Positions 20,234-28,921 are shown, counted from the first letter of the stretch. The stretch is 64,000 nt of DNA from Aquimonas sp044377145 (GCF_044377145.1 NZ_JBILJQ010000020.1:1-64000); one strand, 5' to 3'. Notes: generated by a model not told the origin, from the sequence alone. Numbers and translations: made by a program.

Positions 20234-21598
20234 GTGTCCAGCCCCAGCAGTTCGCAAGCGGCCCCGATCGAATCCTTCGCCCAACTGGTGGCCGACCTCG
20301 ACGGCGGCAGCAAGCCGCCGGCCGACTGGCGCATCGGCACCGAGCACGAGAAGTTCGGCTTCCGCCTGTCCGACCTGCGGCCACCGACCTATGAAGGCCC
20401 GCAGGGCATTCGGGCGGTACTCGAAGCCCTGGCCCAGTTCGGTTGGACGCCCGTCATTGAAGGCGGACACCTGATCGCGCTGAAGAAGGACGGTGCCTCG
20501 GTGACCCTGGAGCCCGCCGGCCAGCTCGAACTGTCGGGCGCGCCGCTGGAAAACCTGCATCAGACCTGCCGCGAAACCGCCGGCCATCTGGGCGAGCTGA
20601 AGATCGTCTCTGACCGTCTGGGTGTGGGCTTCTTCGGCATGGGCTTCCAGCCGAAATGGCGCCGCGACGAAATGCCGTGGATGCCGAAAGGCCGCTACAA
20701 GATCATGCGCGAGTACATGCCGAAGGTCGGCGGGCTGGGCCTCGACATGATGACCCGCACCTGCACCGTGCAGGTCAACCTCGACTACGCGAGCGAGGCT
20801 GACATGGTGAAGAAGTTCCGCGTGTCGCTGGCTCTGCAGCCGATCGCCACCGCGCTGTTCGCCGACTCGCCGTTCTACGAAGGCCAGCCCAACGGTTTCC
20901 TGAGCTACCGCTCGCACATCTGGACCGATACCGATGCCGACCGCACCGGCATGCTCGATTTCGTGTTCGCCGAAGGCTTCGGGTTCGAGCGCTACGTCGA
21001 CTACATCCTCGATGTGCCGATGTACTTCGTGTATCGCGATGGCAAGTACATCGATGCCTCCGGGCTGTCGTTCCGCGACTTCATGGCCGGCCGGCTGTCG
21101 GTGCTGCCGGGCGAGAAGCCGACCTTGGCCGACTGGACCGATCATTTGACCACCGCCTTCCCCGAGGTGCGCCTGAAGCGCTACCTGGAAATGCGCGGTG
21201 CCGATGGGGGGCCCTGGAGCCGCCTGTGCGCGTTGCCGGCGTTCTGGGTCGGCCTGTTGTACGACGACACCGCGCTGGATGCCGCCTGGGATCTGGTCCG
21301 TGATTTCAGCATGGAAGAGCGCAATGCCTTGCGTGATGGTGTGCCGCGGCACGCATTGAAGCTGCCGTTCCGGCAGTCCAACGTGCAGGAGCTGGCCCGC
21401 GAGGCGCTGAAGATCGCGGCCCACGGCCTGCAGCGTCGTGCGCGCATGAACTGCAACGGCGTCGATGAGCGGATCTATCTGGAATCCTTGATCGAGATCA
21501 TCGAGGCCGGCCAGACCGCCGCCGAGCGCAAGTTGGAGCTGTTCCACGGCGCCTGGCAGGGCAGCGTCGACCCGCTGTTCCGCGAGTTCGCTTACTGA
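20234..21598 (+). CDS. gshA: Glutamate-cysteine ligase (plant/proteobacterial type)
   Basis: First step of glutathione synthesis: ATP-dependent joining of glutamate and cysteine. The 454-residue protein matches the plant-type family also found in alphaproteobacteria and Xanthomonadales, not the E. coli type. Motifs include IGTEHEKFGF (about residue 35), LEPAGQLELSGAP (about residue 95), MPKGRYKIMREYMP and TRTCTVQVNLDY. The GTG at 20234 is supported by AGGAG eight bases upstream. No gshB is in the window. Confidence 0.93.
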   Translation: MSSPSSSQAAPIESFAQLVADLDGGSKPPADWRIGTEHEKFGFRLSDLRPPTYEGPQGIRAVLEALAQFGWTPVIEGGHLIALKKDGASVTLEPAGQLELSGAPLENLHQTCRETAGHLGELKIVSDRLGVGFFGMGFQPKWRRDEMPWMPKGRYKIMREYMPKVGGLGLDMMTRTCTVQVNLDYASEADMVKKFRVSLALQPIATALFADSPFYEGQPNGFLSYRSHIWTDTDADRTGMLDFVFAEGFGFERYVDYILDVPMYFVYRDGKYIDASGLSFRDFMAGRLSVLPGEKPTLADWTDHLTTAFPEVRLKRYLEMRGADGGPWSRLCALPAFWVGLLYDDTALDAAWDLVRDFSMEERNALRDGVPRHALKLPFRQSNVQELAREALKIAAHGLQRRARMNCNGVDERIYLESLIEIIEAGQTAAERKLELFHGAWQGSVDPLFREFAY

Positions 21599-21642
21599 CC
21601 CGAACCGCAGATGAGGGCGAGCTGTCGCCACCGCTTTCCACG

Positions 21643-21677
21643 CGCGCAAGCCCGGCCCGGCGCTCGGGCTTGGCGCG
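21643..21677 (+). terminator. Stem-loop after gshA
   Basis: CGCGCAAGCCCG pairs with CGGGCTTGGCGCG, with one bulged base and a 10-base loop. There is no T run, so it may be a weak or factor-assisted terminator. Confidence 0.4.
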
Positions 21678-21744
21678 ATTGCTGATTCCCCATTCTGCCG
21701 TCCCGGCCTACCATGGCAGGCCACGTCGACCCCGGACCTGCCCC

Positions 21745-22782
21745 ATGCCTTCGATCCAACCGCCCAATGCCCCGTTCTCCGACGCCGATTTCGAGCGCCT
21801 GGACGATCTGCTGTGGGAGGGCGCGGTGCCGCGCGACGGCATGAACCTCGAAGCCGTTGACGGCTTCTTCAGCGCATTGTTCGTGTCGCCGCTGCCGGTC
21901 GATATCGAAGACGTGTTACCGGGGATCTGGGGCGGTGGCGATGCGCCCTTCGAGGACGAAGCCCAGAACGAAGCCCTGCACAGCCTGCTGCTGTCGTTCT
22001 GGCGCGCGGTCGGTCGACGCATCGCGCAGACCAACGAGGACGATGCACAGGCGCACATCCCGGCGATCCAGCTCAGCGAGGAGCTGTTCGAGGCGGTGCG
22101 CGAGAACCGCATCGACACGCTGGAGGACGACACCCCGTACGGCGCCGATTGGTCGGCCGGTTTCGAATACGGCATGTATCTGCAGCAGGAGGCCTGGGAC
22201 GAGCGGCTTGAAGCCGACCCCGAGCTGGAAGAAGCGGTCAGCGTGATCTTCGCGCTCGGCGAGAGCGAGGACGAACTCGACGAAGACGATCTGGGCGATC
22301 TCGAAGACGATCTTGAGGACGACCAGTTCGACGACCCCGACCTCGAAGGCGCCGAACGCCCGCTGCTGGCGCGCGCGCTGGCCGGCGCGCCGGTCATCCC
22401 GCCGACCGAAAATGGTGTGCCGGGTAGCGAAGTACGCTCGGCGCTCGATGAAATCATGAGCGGCGTGCGCGGCGGCGATCCCATCGTGGTCAGCGGCGAG
22501 CCCGCAACTGCACAGGCGCTCGAAGTAGAAGATGCCGATGGCGATGTCTACGACGTCGACAGCGAGCCCGACGAAAATCTCGAACCGCTGAGCCCGGCCG
22601 AGCGGCTGCAGCTGATCCTTGAGCTACCGGGCGTGCTGCAGGCCCTGCACTTCGTCCGCCTTGAGGAGCAGAAGCCACAGCCGGCGCGGCGTGAGCACGA
22701 GGTCGGCCGCAATGATCCCTGCCCCTGCGGCAGCGGCCTGAAGTACAAGAAGTGTCATGGCGCGCCTGAAGCGCTGAACTGA
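21745..22782 (+). CDS. UPF0149/YecA-like protein with C-terminal SEC-C zinc motif
   Basis: A 345-residue cytoplasmic protein. The N-terminal ~170 residues match the YecA/UPF0149 fold (LEAVDGFFSALFVSP, WSAGFEYGMYLQQEAWDE). A strongly acidic linker follows (EDELDEDDLGDLEDDLEDD near residue 175), and the protein ends in a SEC-C motif, GRNDPCPCGSGLKYKKCHG, which binds zinc and in SecA contacts SecB and the ribosome. The role here is unknown. ATG 21745 is the start closest to the conserved domain. The next gene begins ten bases after the stop, so the two may be co-transcribed. Confidence 0.85.
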   Translation: MPSIQPPNAPFSDADFERLDDLLWEGAVPRDGMNLEAVDGFFSALFVSPLPVDIEDVLPGIWGGGDAPFEDEAQNEALHSLLLSFWRAVGRRIAQTNEDDAQAHIPAIQLSEELFEAVRENRIDTLEDDTPYGADWSAGFEYGMYLQQEAWDERLEADPELEEAVSVIFALGESEDELDEDDLGDLEDDLEDDQFDDPDLEGAERPLLARALAGAPVIPPTENGVPGSEVRSALDEIMSGVRGGDPIVVSGEPATAQALEVEDADGDVYDVDSEPDENLEPLSPAERLQLILELPGVLQALHFVRLEEQKPQPARREHEVGRNDPCPCGSGLKYKKCHGAPEALN

Positions 22783-22792
22783 GAGGTCGGCC

Positions 22793-23482
22793 ATGTCGCG
22801 CACCATCGCCATCGTTGAGGACGAGCCCGCGATCCGGGCCAACTACGTCGATGCACTGACCCGCTATGGCTATCAGGTGCACGGGTTCGGCAGCCGACCC
22901 GAAGCGCGCGCGGCGTTCACGCTGCGCCTGCCGGATCTGGTGATCATCGATGTCGGCCTCGGTGATGAGCCCGAGGGCGGCTACGAGCTGTGCCGCGAGT
23001 TGCGCACACGTGCGCCGACCCTGCCGATCCTGTTCCTGACCGCGCGCGATGCCGATATCGACGTGATCTCCGGCCTGCGCCTGGGCGCTGATGACTACCT
23101 GAGCAAGGACATCTCGCTGCCGCAGCTGACCGCGCGGGTGACCGCGCTATTCCGGCGTATTGATGCGATGCGCGCACCCGCCGCGCGTGAAACCGTGCTG
23201 TCGCTGCGCGGTCTGCGGCTGGAGCTGGAGCGCATGCACGTCACCTGGAACGGTGTCGCGGTGCCCTTGACGGTCACCGAATTCTGGATCGTGCACGCGC
23301 TGGCGCGCCATCCCGGCCACGTGCGGGCGCGCGAGCAACTGATGCGCGAGGCCGAAGTGGTGGTCGACGAGGCCACGATCACCTCGCACATCAAGCGCAT
23401 CCGCAAGAAGTTCGAAGCCATCGATTCAAGCTTCGATGAGGTCGACACCGTGCACGGTGCCGGCTACCGCTGGCGGCCGTGA
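22793..23482 (+). CDS. OmpR-family response regulator (PdsR-like)
   Basis: DNA-binding response regulator of 229 residues: a receiver domain (acidic pair in VEDE, phospho-acceptor Asp53 in VIIDVGLGDE, conserved Lys in DDYLSKD) and a winged-helix output domain (LTVTEFWIVHALARHPGHV, ITSHIKRIRKKFEAID, GAGYRWRP). The sequence closely resembles the regulator of the 'proteobacterial dedicated sortase system' as I remember that family. It lies 17 bases before its sensor kinase. No sortase gene is seen in this window. Confidence 0.88.
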   Translation: MSRTIAIVEDEPAIRANYVDALTRYGYQVHGFGSRPEARAAFTLRLPDLVIIDVGLGDEPEGGYELCRELRTRAPTLPILFLTARDADIDVISGLRLGADDYLSKDISLPQLTARVTALFRRIDAMRAPAARETVLSLRGLRLELERMHVTWNGVAVPLTVTEFWIVHALARHPGHVRAREQLMREAEVVVDEATITSHIKRIRKKFEAIDSSFDEVDTVHGAGYRWRP

Positions 23483-23499
23483 TCAAGGCCTGATTCCGC

Positions 23500-25455
23500 A
23501 TGCGTCTGCGCCAACAGCTGGTGCTGCTGGCTGCTGCTGCCTTGGCCCTACCGGCTGCCGGCGCTTTGCTGGTCCGCGAGCTGGAAGCCCAGCTGCGGCG
23601 CGGCCAGGAAGCCCAGCAGGCAGCCACCCTGGCGGTGATGGGCGAGGCCATCGAGCGCGCGCTGGCGCGTGATCCCGGCCTGCTGCCCTTGGCGCCGGGC
23701 GGTATCGCGGTGCCGGTGCAGGCCGAGGCGCTGCAGCTCGACGGATTCGATGACGACTGGGCACAGCAACGTGCAAGTGCACGAACGCTCGATAGCGTGG
23801 GACATCTGCGCCTGCGTGCGGCGCGCAGCGAAGGCGCGCTGCATCTGTTCATCGAGGTCACGGACGCCAGCCGGCTGCGCGCCGAATCCAGCCAGCCCGA
23901 GGCGCAGTACGCCGACCGCGTCGAGCTAGACATCGAAACCGCCGACGGCCGCTCGCGCCTGCGCTTGGCCAATGCCGCGCCCGGCGCGCTGTCCGCGCAG
24001 TCGCTCGGCGGGCCGCACCTGCGGGTGGCGGGCGAGTGGCAGGAAGACGCCGCAGGCTATCGGATCGAGCTGCGCCTGCCGGTCGGCCTGCAGGTGCTCG
24101 GGCTGGCGGTGCAGGCGGTGGACCACCGCGCACCGGCCCAGGTTGGCACCCGTCTGGGCAGCACCGCACTGCGACCGCTGCGCGAGCCGCAACCGCCCTT
24201 GGCCGAGCTGCTGGCCGCGCTGTGCCCGCGCGCGCACGTCTGCGAACTGCTGGACAGCACGGACAGCCGGCTGCTGAGAGCGGGTGCCTTGGCCGCCGAT
24301 GCCGGGCAGGTTTCGGCTTGGCGACGGCTGTTCAGCGCCGTGCTGGGCGAGGTCGGCAGTGAAGCCCGCTACGCAGCCGGCAGCGATGCTGCGCGCTGGC
24401 GCAGCATCGAAGACGGCAACCGTCTGGAGTTGGCCAGCCGGATCGATCTGGCCCAGGACGGCGAGCGCCACGGCGTGCTCGAACTGCGTCAGGCCAGTGC
24501 CGCCTTGCTGTTGGCGGATCAGGCCTTGCTGCGGGTGCTGGCGGTCAGTCTGGGCGTGCTGCTGCTGCTCGCGGCCCTGCTGTATTTCTTCGCCGGTCGG
24601 CTGTCGACGCGGATCCGGCGCCTGAGCCTGCAGGCCGAGGCCGCACTTGAGCGCGGCGGCGTCGATGCCGCGCGTGGCTTTGAGCGTTCCAGCGCGCGCG
24701 ATGAGCTGGGTGAACTCTCGCGCAGCTTCGGCACATTGCTGGACGAGGTCGCCGGCTACACCGACTACCTGCGCAGCCTGGCCGGCACGCTTTCGCATGA
24801 GCTGCACACGCCGCTGGCGGTCGTGCGTGGTTCACTCGACAACCTTGAAGCGCAGGGCCTTCCCGACGGCAGTGCGGTGTACCTGCAGCGCGCGCGGCAG
24901 GGCAGCGAGCGGCTGGCAGCGATCGTCCGTGCGATGGGTGAGAGCTCGCGCATCGAGCGCGCCATCGCCGCAGCCGAAGCCGAGGACTTCGATCTGGCCG
25001 CCCTGCTGCGCGGCTGCGCCGAGGGCTATCGCGGCCTGCTGGCGCCGCGTCGGCTCGATCTGATGGCACCGGCTGGGGCCTTGCCCTTCCACGGCGCGCC
25101 GGATCTGATCGTTCAGGCCTTGGACAAACTGGTCGACAACGCCCGCGGCTTCTGTCCGGCCGATGGCTGGATCCGCCTCGGCCTGTCGCAGGAGTCCGAC
25201 GGCGTGCGGTTGACGGTCGCCAACAGCGGGCCGCTGCTCGCCCCCGGCCGCAGCGAGCGCCTGTTCGATGCCCTGGTCAGCCAGCGCCCGCGTGGCGCCG
25301 GCCACGACAGCGCACCGCACCTGGGCCTCGGCCTGCACATCGTTCGTCTGGTGAGCGAACGTCACGGCGGCCACGCGCGGGCAAGCAACCTCGCCGATGG
25401 CAGCGGCGTCGAGTTCAGCCTGAGCCTGCGGCCGATGGTGCGTGCGCGGCTGTAG
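23500..25455 (+). CDS. Membrane histidine kinase with periplasmic CBM9-like sensor (PdsS-like)
   Basis: Sensor kinase of 651 residues. Order of parts: a membrane segment at the N-terminus (QQLVLLAAAALALPAAG), a large periplasmic domain with ALQLDGFDDDW and DRVELDIETADG, typical of CBM9/DOMON-like sensors (about residues 75-230), a second membrane segment near residue 345, a HAMP-like linker, the H box LAGTLSHELHTPLAV (His about 433), the N box LDKLVDNARG and the G box HLGLGLHIVRLVSERHGG. The pair with the preceding regulator and the sensor layout match the sortase-associated kinase family. The signal sensed is unknown. Confidence 0.87.
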   Translation: MRLRQQLVLLAAAALALPAAGALLVRELEAQLRRGQEAQQAATLAVMGEAIERALARDPGLLPLAPGGIAVPVQAEALQLDGFDDDWAQQRASARTLDSVGHLRLRAARSEGALHLFIEVTDASRLRAESSQPEAQYADRVELDIETADGRSRLRLANAAPGALSAQSLGGPHLRVAGEWQEDAAGYRIELRLPVGLQVLGLAVQAVDHRAPAQVGTRLGSTALRPLREPQPPLAELLAALCPRAHVCELLDSTDSRLLRAGALAADAGQVSAWRRLFSAVLGEVGSEARYAAGSDAARWRSIEDGNRLELASRIDLAQDGERHGVLELRQASAALLLADQALLRVLAVSLGVLLLLAALLYFFAGRLSTRIRRLSLQAEAALERGGVDAARGFERSSARDELGELSRSFGTLLDEVAGYTDYLRSLAGTLSHELHTPLAVVRGSLDNLEAQGLPDGSAVYLQRARQGSERLAAIVRAMGESSRIERAIAAAEAEDFDLAALLRGCAEGYRGLLAPRRLDLMAPAGALPFHGAPDLIVQALDKLVDNARGFCPADGWIRLGLSQESDGVRLTVANSGPLLAPGRSERLFDALVSQRPRGAGHDSAPHLGLGLHIVRLVSERHGGHARASNLADGSGVEFSLSLRPMVRARL

Positions 25456-25491
25456 CGCAAGTCCGAAGGCCTGCGGCATGACAGCCGCGGA

Positions 25492-26910
25492 TCAGCCTAC
25501 TGTGGCCTCAACCGTGACTGGCGAACCCGCCTCTACGCGCGACAGAAGGTGTTCCACCGCATGCACCAGCAGGGCTGGCCCCACGTAGGTCTCATGGGTG
25601 CGGCGTATCAGCGCCATGTAGAGTCGGCCGAACAGATTGCGGGTTTGAACCCGCGTCGCCAGCCGGAACCGGGTGCGTCCGTCGCAGCGCAGTTCGACGC
25701 TGGCACTGGCGCGAAAACTCAGGTGTCTATCGTCCGCGCCCAGCAGCACTTCGGCGGTACGGGCTGAAGCATCCGTGCGTTGATCCAGCACGGGAAAGCG
25801 TCCGCAGTAGCGCTGCGGGCAGCTCTCCGACAACAGCGACGACACCGGGCAACCGAGGCTGGAAGTGCGCAGCCCGAGCGGGCGTACCAATCGGTTGCGC
25901 AGACCCATCAGCAGGCCGACACCGCGTGGCGGATTCTCGACGAAGCCCTCAAGCAGCTGCGCCAGGAGCGCCGCAGCCGAGGGCTTCGATGCGTCCAGCC
26001 ACGCCGGGTCGAGGTCCAGATAGACACTGCCCACGCTCCCCGACGGACCATCCAGCGCCGAGTGCAGCAAGCTGGCGTCCGGTATCGAGTGCTCTCTGCG
26101 TGGCTGCAGGTGCGTACGGCGTCGCTCCACCCAGCCCAAATGCACACGTAGAGTCTGCGCTTGGGAGCGCAGGCGCCCCACCGCACCGCGCAGCGCGCCA
26201 CACAGTTGTTGCGCCCGGGCATGCGGGGGCGAGCACAAGCTCAGCCGGTACTCCGCAGCCGGTTGCGCACCCGCATCGAGCAGGGCCTGCACCGGAGACG
26301 GCACACACTCGGTCAGGCTCGGAATATCGGCCGCGTTGGCCAGCACCTGGGTACGCTGCGCGTGGCTCAACTCTCCTCCCAACTCATCGGTGTGGCAGGA
26401 CAGGGCAAACAGCGCCGAGTGCTGACCGCTGGCGTCCAACGGCAAGAACTGGTGCCAGGTGCCACCGCAGAAGCGCACGGTGAACAGGCTGTCGGCAGGC
26501 ACGCGCACATGTTTGAGACTGCGCACGAAGGCCTGCGGGTCGGCGGCCATCTCGGCATCGTCGACGTGTGCAAAGCGCAGCAGCGCACCTGAGCTTCCGG
26601 CGACGGCGGTAAAGATCCGGTTCCCGGCATGGCGATGAAACGGATGGCCGGATACGCCGACCATGAAGCTGTACAGCGACGAGGCATCGCCGTGCGCCAA
26701 GTGCATTCCACCCAGGCGCGCTGAGGGTTCTTCCAACGCATCCACGAAGCCCGGATGCGCTCGCTGGCGAGCCGCGGTCTGGGCGATCAGGGCGTCGCCC
26801 GCGCCGGGGCCGAGCTGCGCGATCAGAGTGACCTCGATCGGTGCGGCGTCGGCACCGTTGCGCAGGCTTACGCTTGGGAAGCCCTTGCTTGGTGAAGCGA
26901 GTTCGTTCAT
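25492..26910 (-). CDS. Cupin-like domain fused to DUF2867
   Basis: A 472-residue protein of unknown function. Residues about 75-180 look cupin-like, with histidine clusters in HPFHRHAGNR and GTWHQFLPLD that could bind a metal (inference). The C-terminal ~150 residues match DUF2867, with GLLMGLRNRLVRPLGL and LFGRLYMALIRRTHETYVG. DUF2867 is usually found alone or fused to NAD-binding epimerase domains, so this combination is unusual. Its start overlaps the stop of an ArsR-type repressor gene by four bases, so it is presumably the repressor's target. Confidence 0.72.
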   Translation of the reverse strand: MNELASPSKGFPSVSLRNGADAAPIEVTLIAQLGPGAGDALIAQTAARQRAHPGFVDALEEPSARLGGMHLAHGDASSLYSFMVGVSGHPFHRHAGNRIFTAVAGSSGALLRFAHVDDAEMAADPQAFVRSLKHVRVPADSLFTVRFCGGTWHQFLPLDASGQHSALFALSCHTDELGGELSHAQRTQVLANAADIPSLTECVPSPVQALLDAGAQPAAEYRLSLCSPPHARAQQLCGALRGAVGRLRSQAQTLRVHLGWVERRRTHLQPRREHSIPDASLLHSALDGPSGSVGSVYLDLDPAWLDASKPSAAALLAQLLEGFVENPPRGVGLLMGLRNRLVRPLGLRTSSLGCPVSSLLSESCPQRYCGRFPVLDQRTDASARTAEVLLGADDRHLSFRASASVELRCDGRTRFRLATRVQTRNLFGRLYMALIRRTHETYVGPALLVHAVEHLLSRVEAGSPVTVEATVG

Positions 26911-27230
26911 TTCGGCGTCGCCCGGCTACGCGCCCGCGCCCGGCTCTCGCGCTTCAAGGGGCCGGCGATTGGGCAGACTTCGGCGGCCCACGCGAACACG
27001 GTATTGGTCAGGCGCTCAGGCACCAGGCGGAAGTAGACGAACTGGCCGCGCTTCTCGCGGCTGATCAGGCCGGCATCTTCAAGAATGCGCAGGTGGCCCG
27101 ACAGCGCCGGCTTGCTGAAATCGAAGCGATCGCCGATCTCGCCAGCGCTCAACTCGCCAGCGTTGAGGAAGGCGAGGATCTGGCGGCGCGGAGCTGAGGC
27201 CAGTGCAGCGAAAACGCGGTCCATGCTCAT
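26907..27230 (-). CDS. ArsR-family winged-helix repressor
   Basis: A 107-residue transcription factor with the winged-helix pattern FAALASAPRRQILAFL, AGEIGDRFDFSKPALSGHL (recognition helix) and EKRGQFVYFRLVPE (wing). No metal-binding cysteine motif of the ArsR/SmtB alpha3 type is visible, so it likely senses something other than a heavy metal. It is the first gene of a two-gene unit with the cupin-DUF2867 protein. A near-perfect 26-bp palindrome touches the start codon. ATG 27230 or ATG 27224 may be used; neither has a recognisable Shine-Dalgarno sequence. Confidence 0.88.
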   Translation of the reverse strand: MSMDRVFAALASAPRRQILAFLNAGELSAGEIGDRFDFSKPALSGHLRILEDAGLISREKRGQFVYFRLVPERLTNTVFAWAAEVCPIAGPLKRESRARARSRATPK

Positions 27231-27256
27231 ATCAGTTAGGTAATTAGTTAACTGAT
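27231..27256. promoter_or_regulatory. Operator palindrome of the ArsR-type repressor
   Basis: Half-sites ATCAGTTAGGTAA and TTAGTTAACTGAT are complementary at 11 of 13 positions. The site is AT-rich in a GC-rich region and lies directly against the repressor start codon, so autoregulation by occlusion of the promoter is likely. Confidence 0.75.
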
Positions 27257-27602
27257 CGGAAGCCTAGCGTGGTGCCTGCTGCAACGCAAGCCGTGCGGAG
27301 AGCCGAGCCTTTGAACCGTGCCGCGCGCGGGTCCACTTCGATGGAACGTGTCCGCGGCGCGCGCGCGCGAGGCGAGGTCAAACCTGCAAGCGTGCGCATC
27401 GACTGGGACGGGGCAGAAAGGCAGAGCTCAGTCTGCCCTCCATCGCGGGTTTGATCCGGCGGAAGCCCTGCGGCTTCGCGTTCGCAAGTGGGCAACCCAG
27501 ACACACCCGCCGCCAGCGACCGAAGACTCCCCCGCCACGCGCAATCGCTCCCGGCGCGGCCTCGGTCGTTCCAAGCGCCGCGCCTTGCGCGTTCGACAGA
27601 CC
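27257..27602. other. Intergenic region with no recognisable gene
   Basis: 346 bases between the ArsR operator and the entericidin gene. The open frames present have atypical composition (Arg/Pro-rich) and no recognisable motif. A CG-alternating tract lies near 27355-27370. I see no terminator or RNA gene. Confidence 0.5.
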
Positions 27603-27782
27603 TCAGTCGATGTGGCGCTCGGCTTCCTTCTCGACCTTCTCGCCGGCCTTCTGGGTGTCTTTGCCGAGTCCGCTCATGGTATTGCAGCCGGACAGGCCCA
27701 GGCTGAAGGTCGCGATCAGCAGCAGGGCGGCGAAGGTGCGCAGCGATGCGCTGCAGCGGGTGCGGACGGTCGTGCGGTTCAT
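27603..27782 (-). CDS. Entericidin EcnA/EcnB-family small lipoprotein
   Basis: A 59-residue membrane lipoprotein. The signal peptide ends in a lipobox (LGLSGC), giving a mature peptide starting CNTMSGLGKDTQKAGEKVEK, which is the entericidin signature. In E. coli, entericidins form a toxin/antidote pair linked to stationary-phase lysis; here only one copy is seen and its role is unproven. ATG 27782 is supported by AAGGA seven bases upstream. The gene stands alone. Confidence 0.85.
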   Translation of the reverse strand: MNRTTVRTRCSASLRTFAALLLIATFSLGLSGCNTMSGLGKDTQKAGEKVEKEAERHID

Positions 27783-28203
27783 GGCGAATTCCTTGGGCGG
27801 GCGATGGCTGCACCTTCAGCCACCGACCCGCAGGCTGCGCGGCGGCAAGGCCGGCGTCTGTGCTCCATCGAACTGAAGCACTCAGGCCAGCAGCGCGTGC
27901 TCAGCCTGTTCGGCCCAGCCGGCGTACAGCGCGCCCGAAGGATGCAGGCGTTGGTCTGCCTCTGTTGGCGGACCTCGCGAGTCCAGGGTTCTGCCGCGGA
28001 TCTGAAGCCAGCTGTTCGAGCTCCCTCCGACAGCGCGTTTGTCGCTCGCGCGGGTGTCGGCGCAACCCGGCCATGCAAAGCCGACAGCTTGGCAGGCGAG
28101 AGTGCGCCAGGTTTCAGGTCTGATGTCGACGCCTGCCGTTGGCGCGTCCTGTGGACATTCAACGGCGATACCGGATTGGATCTTGGTAGACCAAGCCCCC
28201 GCC
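27783..28203. other. Intergenic region with a gene remnant
   Basis: 421 bases between the entericidin gene and the TetR gene. Apart from the SGNH-hydrolase remnant at 27882-27953, I recognise nothing coding. Open frames crossing it have no family motif. Confidence 0.5.
27882..27953 (-). pseudogene. Remnant of the C-terminus of an SGNH hydrolase gene
   Basis: The minus strand reads RLHPSGALYAGWAEQAEH then ALLA and a stop. This matches the C-terminus of the intact SGNH hydrolase at 36944 (GLHPSGALYAAWAEAAEI) in the catalytic Asp/His block region. Upstream in the same frame the similarity stops, so only the last ~23 codons survive. It is a truncated duplicate or the relic of a deleted gene. Confidence 0.65.
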
Positions 28204-28872
28204 TTACGGATCGCGCGTGGGACTTTCGCGGGCTTCGGCTCGCACCTGCTCGCGCAGCATTTCCGAGAAGCTGCGAGTGATGCGGGTCGCCATGGCCTCA
28301 GGCTGCAGCGGTTGTTCGGACTTGTGGCGTGACAGCGGGCCGTCCAGCCACAGCGCCGCCGCACCGTGCACGCAGGCCCAGGCGCTGAGCACCACGTCCT
28401 GCTGCCGCTCCGGCGCCGCCTGCGGGCCAAGGCAGTCGGCCACGGTGCGGGTGAGCTGGGCAAACGCGGTGTCGCCTGCGCTGTCCACGCAGGGGTTGGT
28501 TTCCGGCTGCGTCAGTTCGGGTCGGAACATCAGCGCGAAGCTGGCCGGATGGGCGATCGCGAAACCGATGTAGGCGGCGCCGCTGGCGGCAAGCCGATCA
28601 AAGGGATCGGGGCCGGCGCTGTCCGCGGCAGCGGCGGTGCAGGCGGCCAGCGCGTGGAAATCCTCTTCCGCCAGCGCCGCCAGCAGGGCGGAGCGATCCT
28701 TGAAGTGGTGATAGGGCGCTGCGTGCGAAACGCCCGCGGCCTGCGCCAGCTTGCGCAGGCTGAGGCCCTCCACGCCCTCACGTTCGAGCAGGCCGCGGGC
28801 CGCTTCGATCAGGGCGCGGTGCAGGTCGCCGTGGTGGAAACGGGCGCGGGCGGGGAGGCGGGGTGTGCTCAT
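28204..28872 (-). CDS. TetR-family repressor (divergent from the RND efflux genes)
   Basis: A 222-residue regulator with an N-terminal helix-turn-helix (HHGDLHRALIEAARGLLE, LSLRKLAQAAGVSHAAPYHHF) and a C-terminal ligand domain of the TetR_C_33 kind. It is transcribed divergently from the adaptor/pump genes, and a 26-bp inverted repeat lies between the two starts. It is most likely a local repressor of the pump released by a pump substrate (inference). ATG 28872 begins at MSTPRLPARARFH. Confidence 0.9.
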   Translation of the reverse strand: MSTPRLPARARFHHGDLHRALIEAARGLLEREGVEGLSLRKLAQAAGVSHAAPYHHFKDRSALLAALAEEDFHALAACTAAAADSAGPDPFDRLAASGAAYIGFAIAHPASFALMFRPELTQPETNPCVDSAGDTAFAQLTRTVADCLGPQAAPERQQDVVLSAWACVHGAAALWLDGPLSRHKSEQPLQPEAMATRITRSFSEMLREQVRAEARESPTRDP

Positions 28873-28891
28873 AGCGGCCCATCTGAACATC

Positions 28892-28920
28892 TTGACACCG
28901 TAAAGTTCAATCTTTACGGT
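28892..28920 (+). promoter_or_regulatory. Promoter of the RND efflux operon
   Basis: A perfect -35 TTGACA (28892-28897) and a weak TACGGT -10 (28915-28920) are 17 bases apart. The whole core promoter is covered by the inverted repeat at 28896-28921, as expected for a repressed promoter. Confidence 0.55.
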
Positions 28921-28921
28921 G
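28896..28921. promoter_or_regulatory. TetR-type operator
   Basis: A perfect inverted repeat, CACCGTAAAG and CTTTACGGTG with a 6-base centre, lies between the divergent TetR gene and the RND adaptor gene and overlaps the -35 element. Confidence 0.8.
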
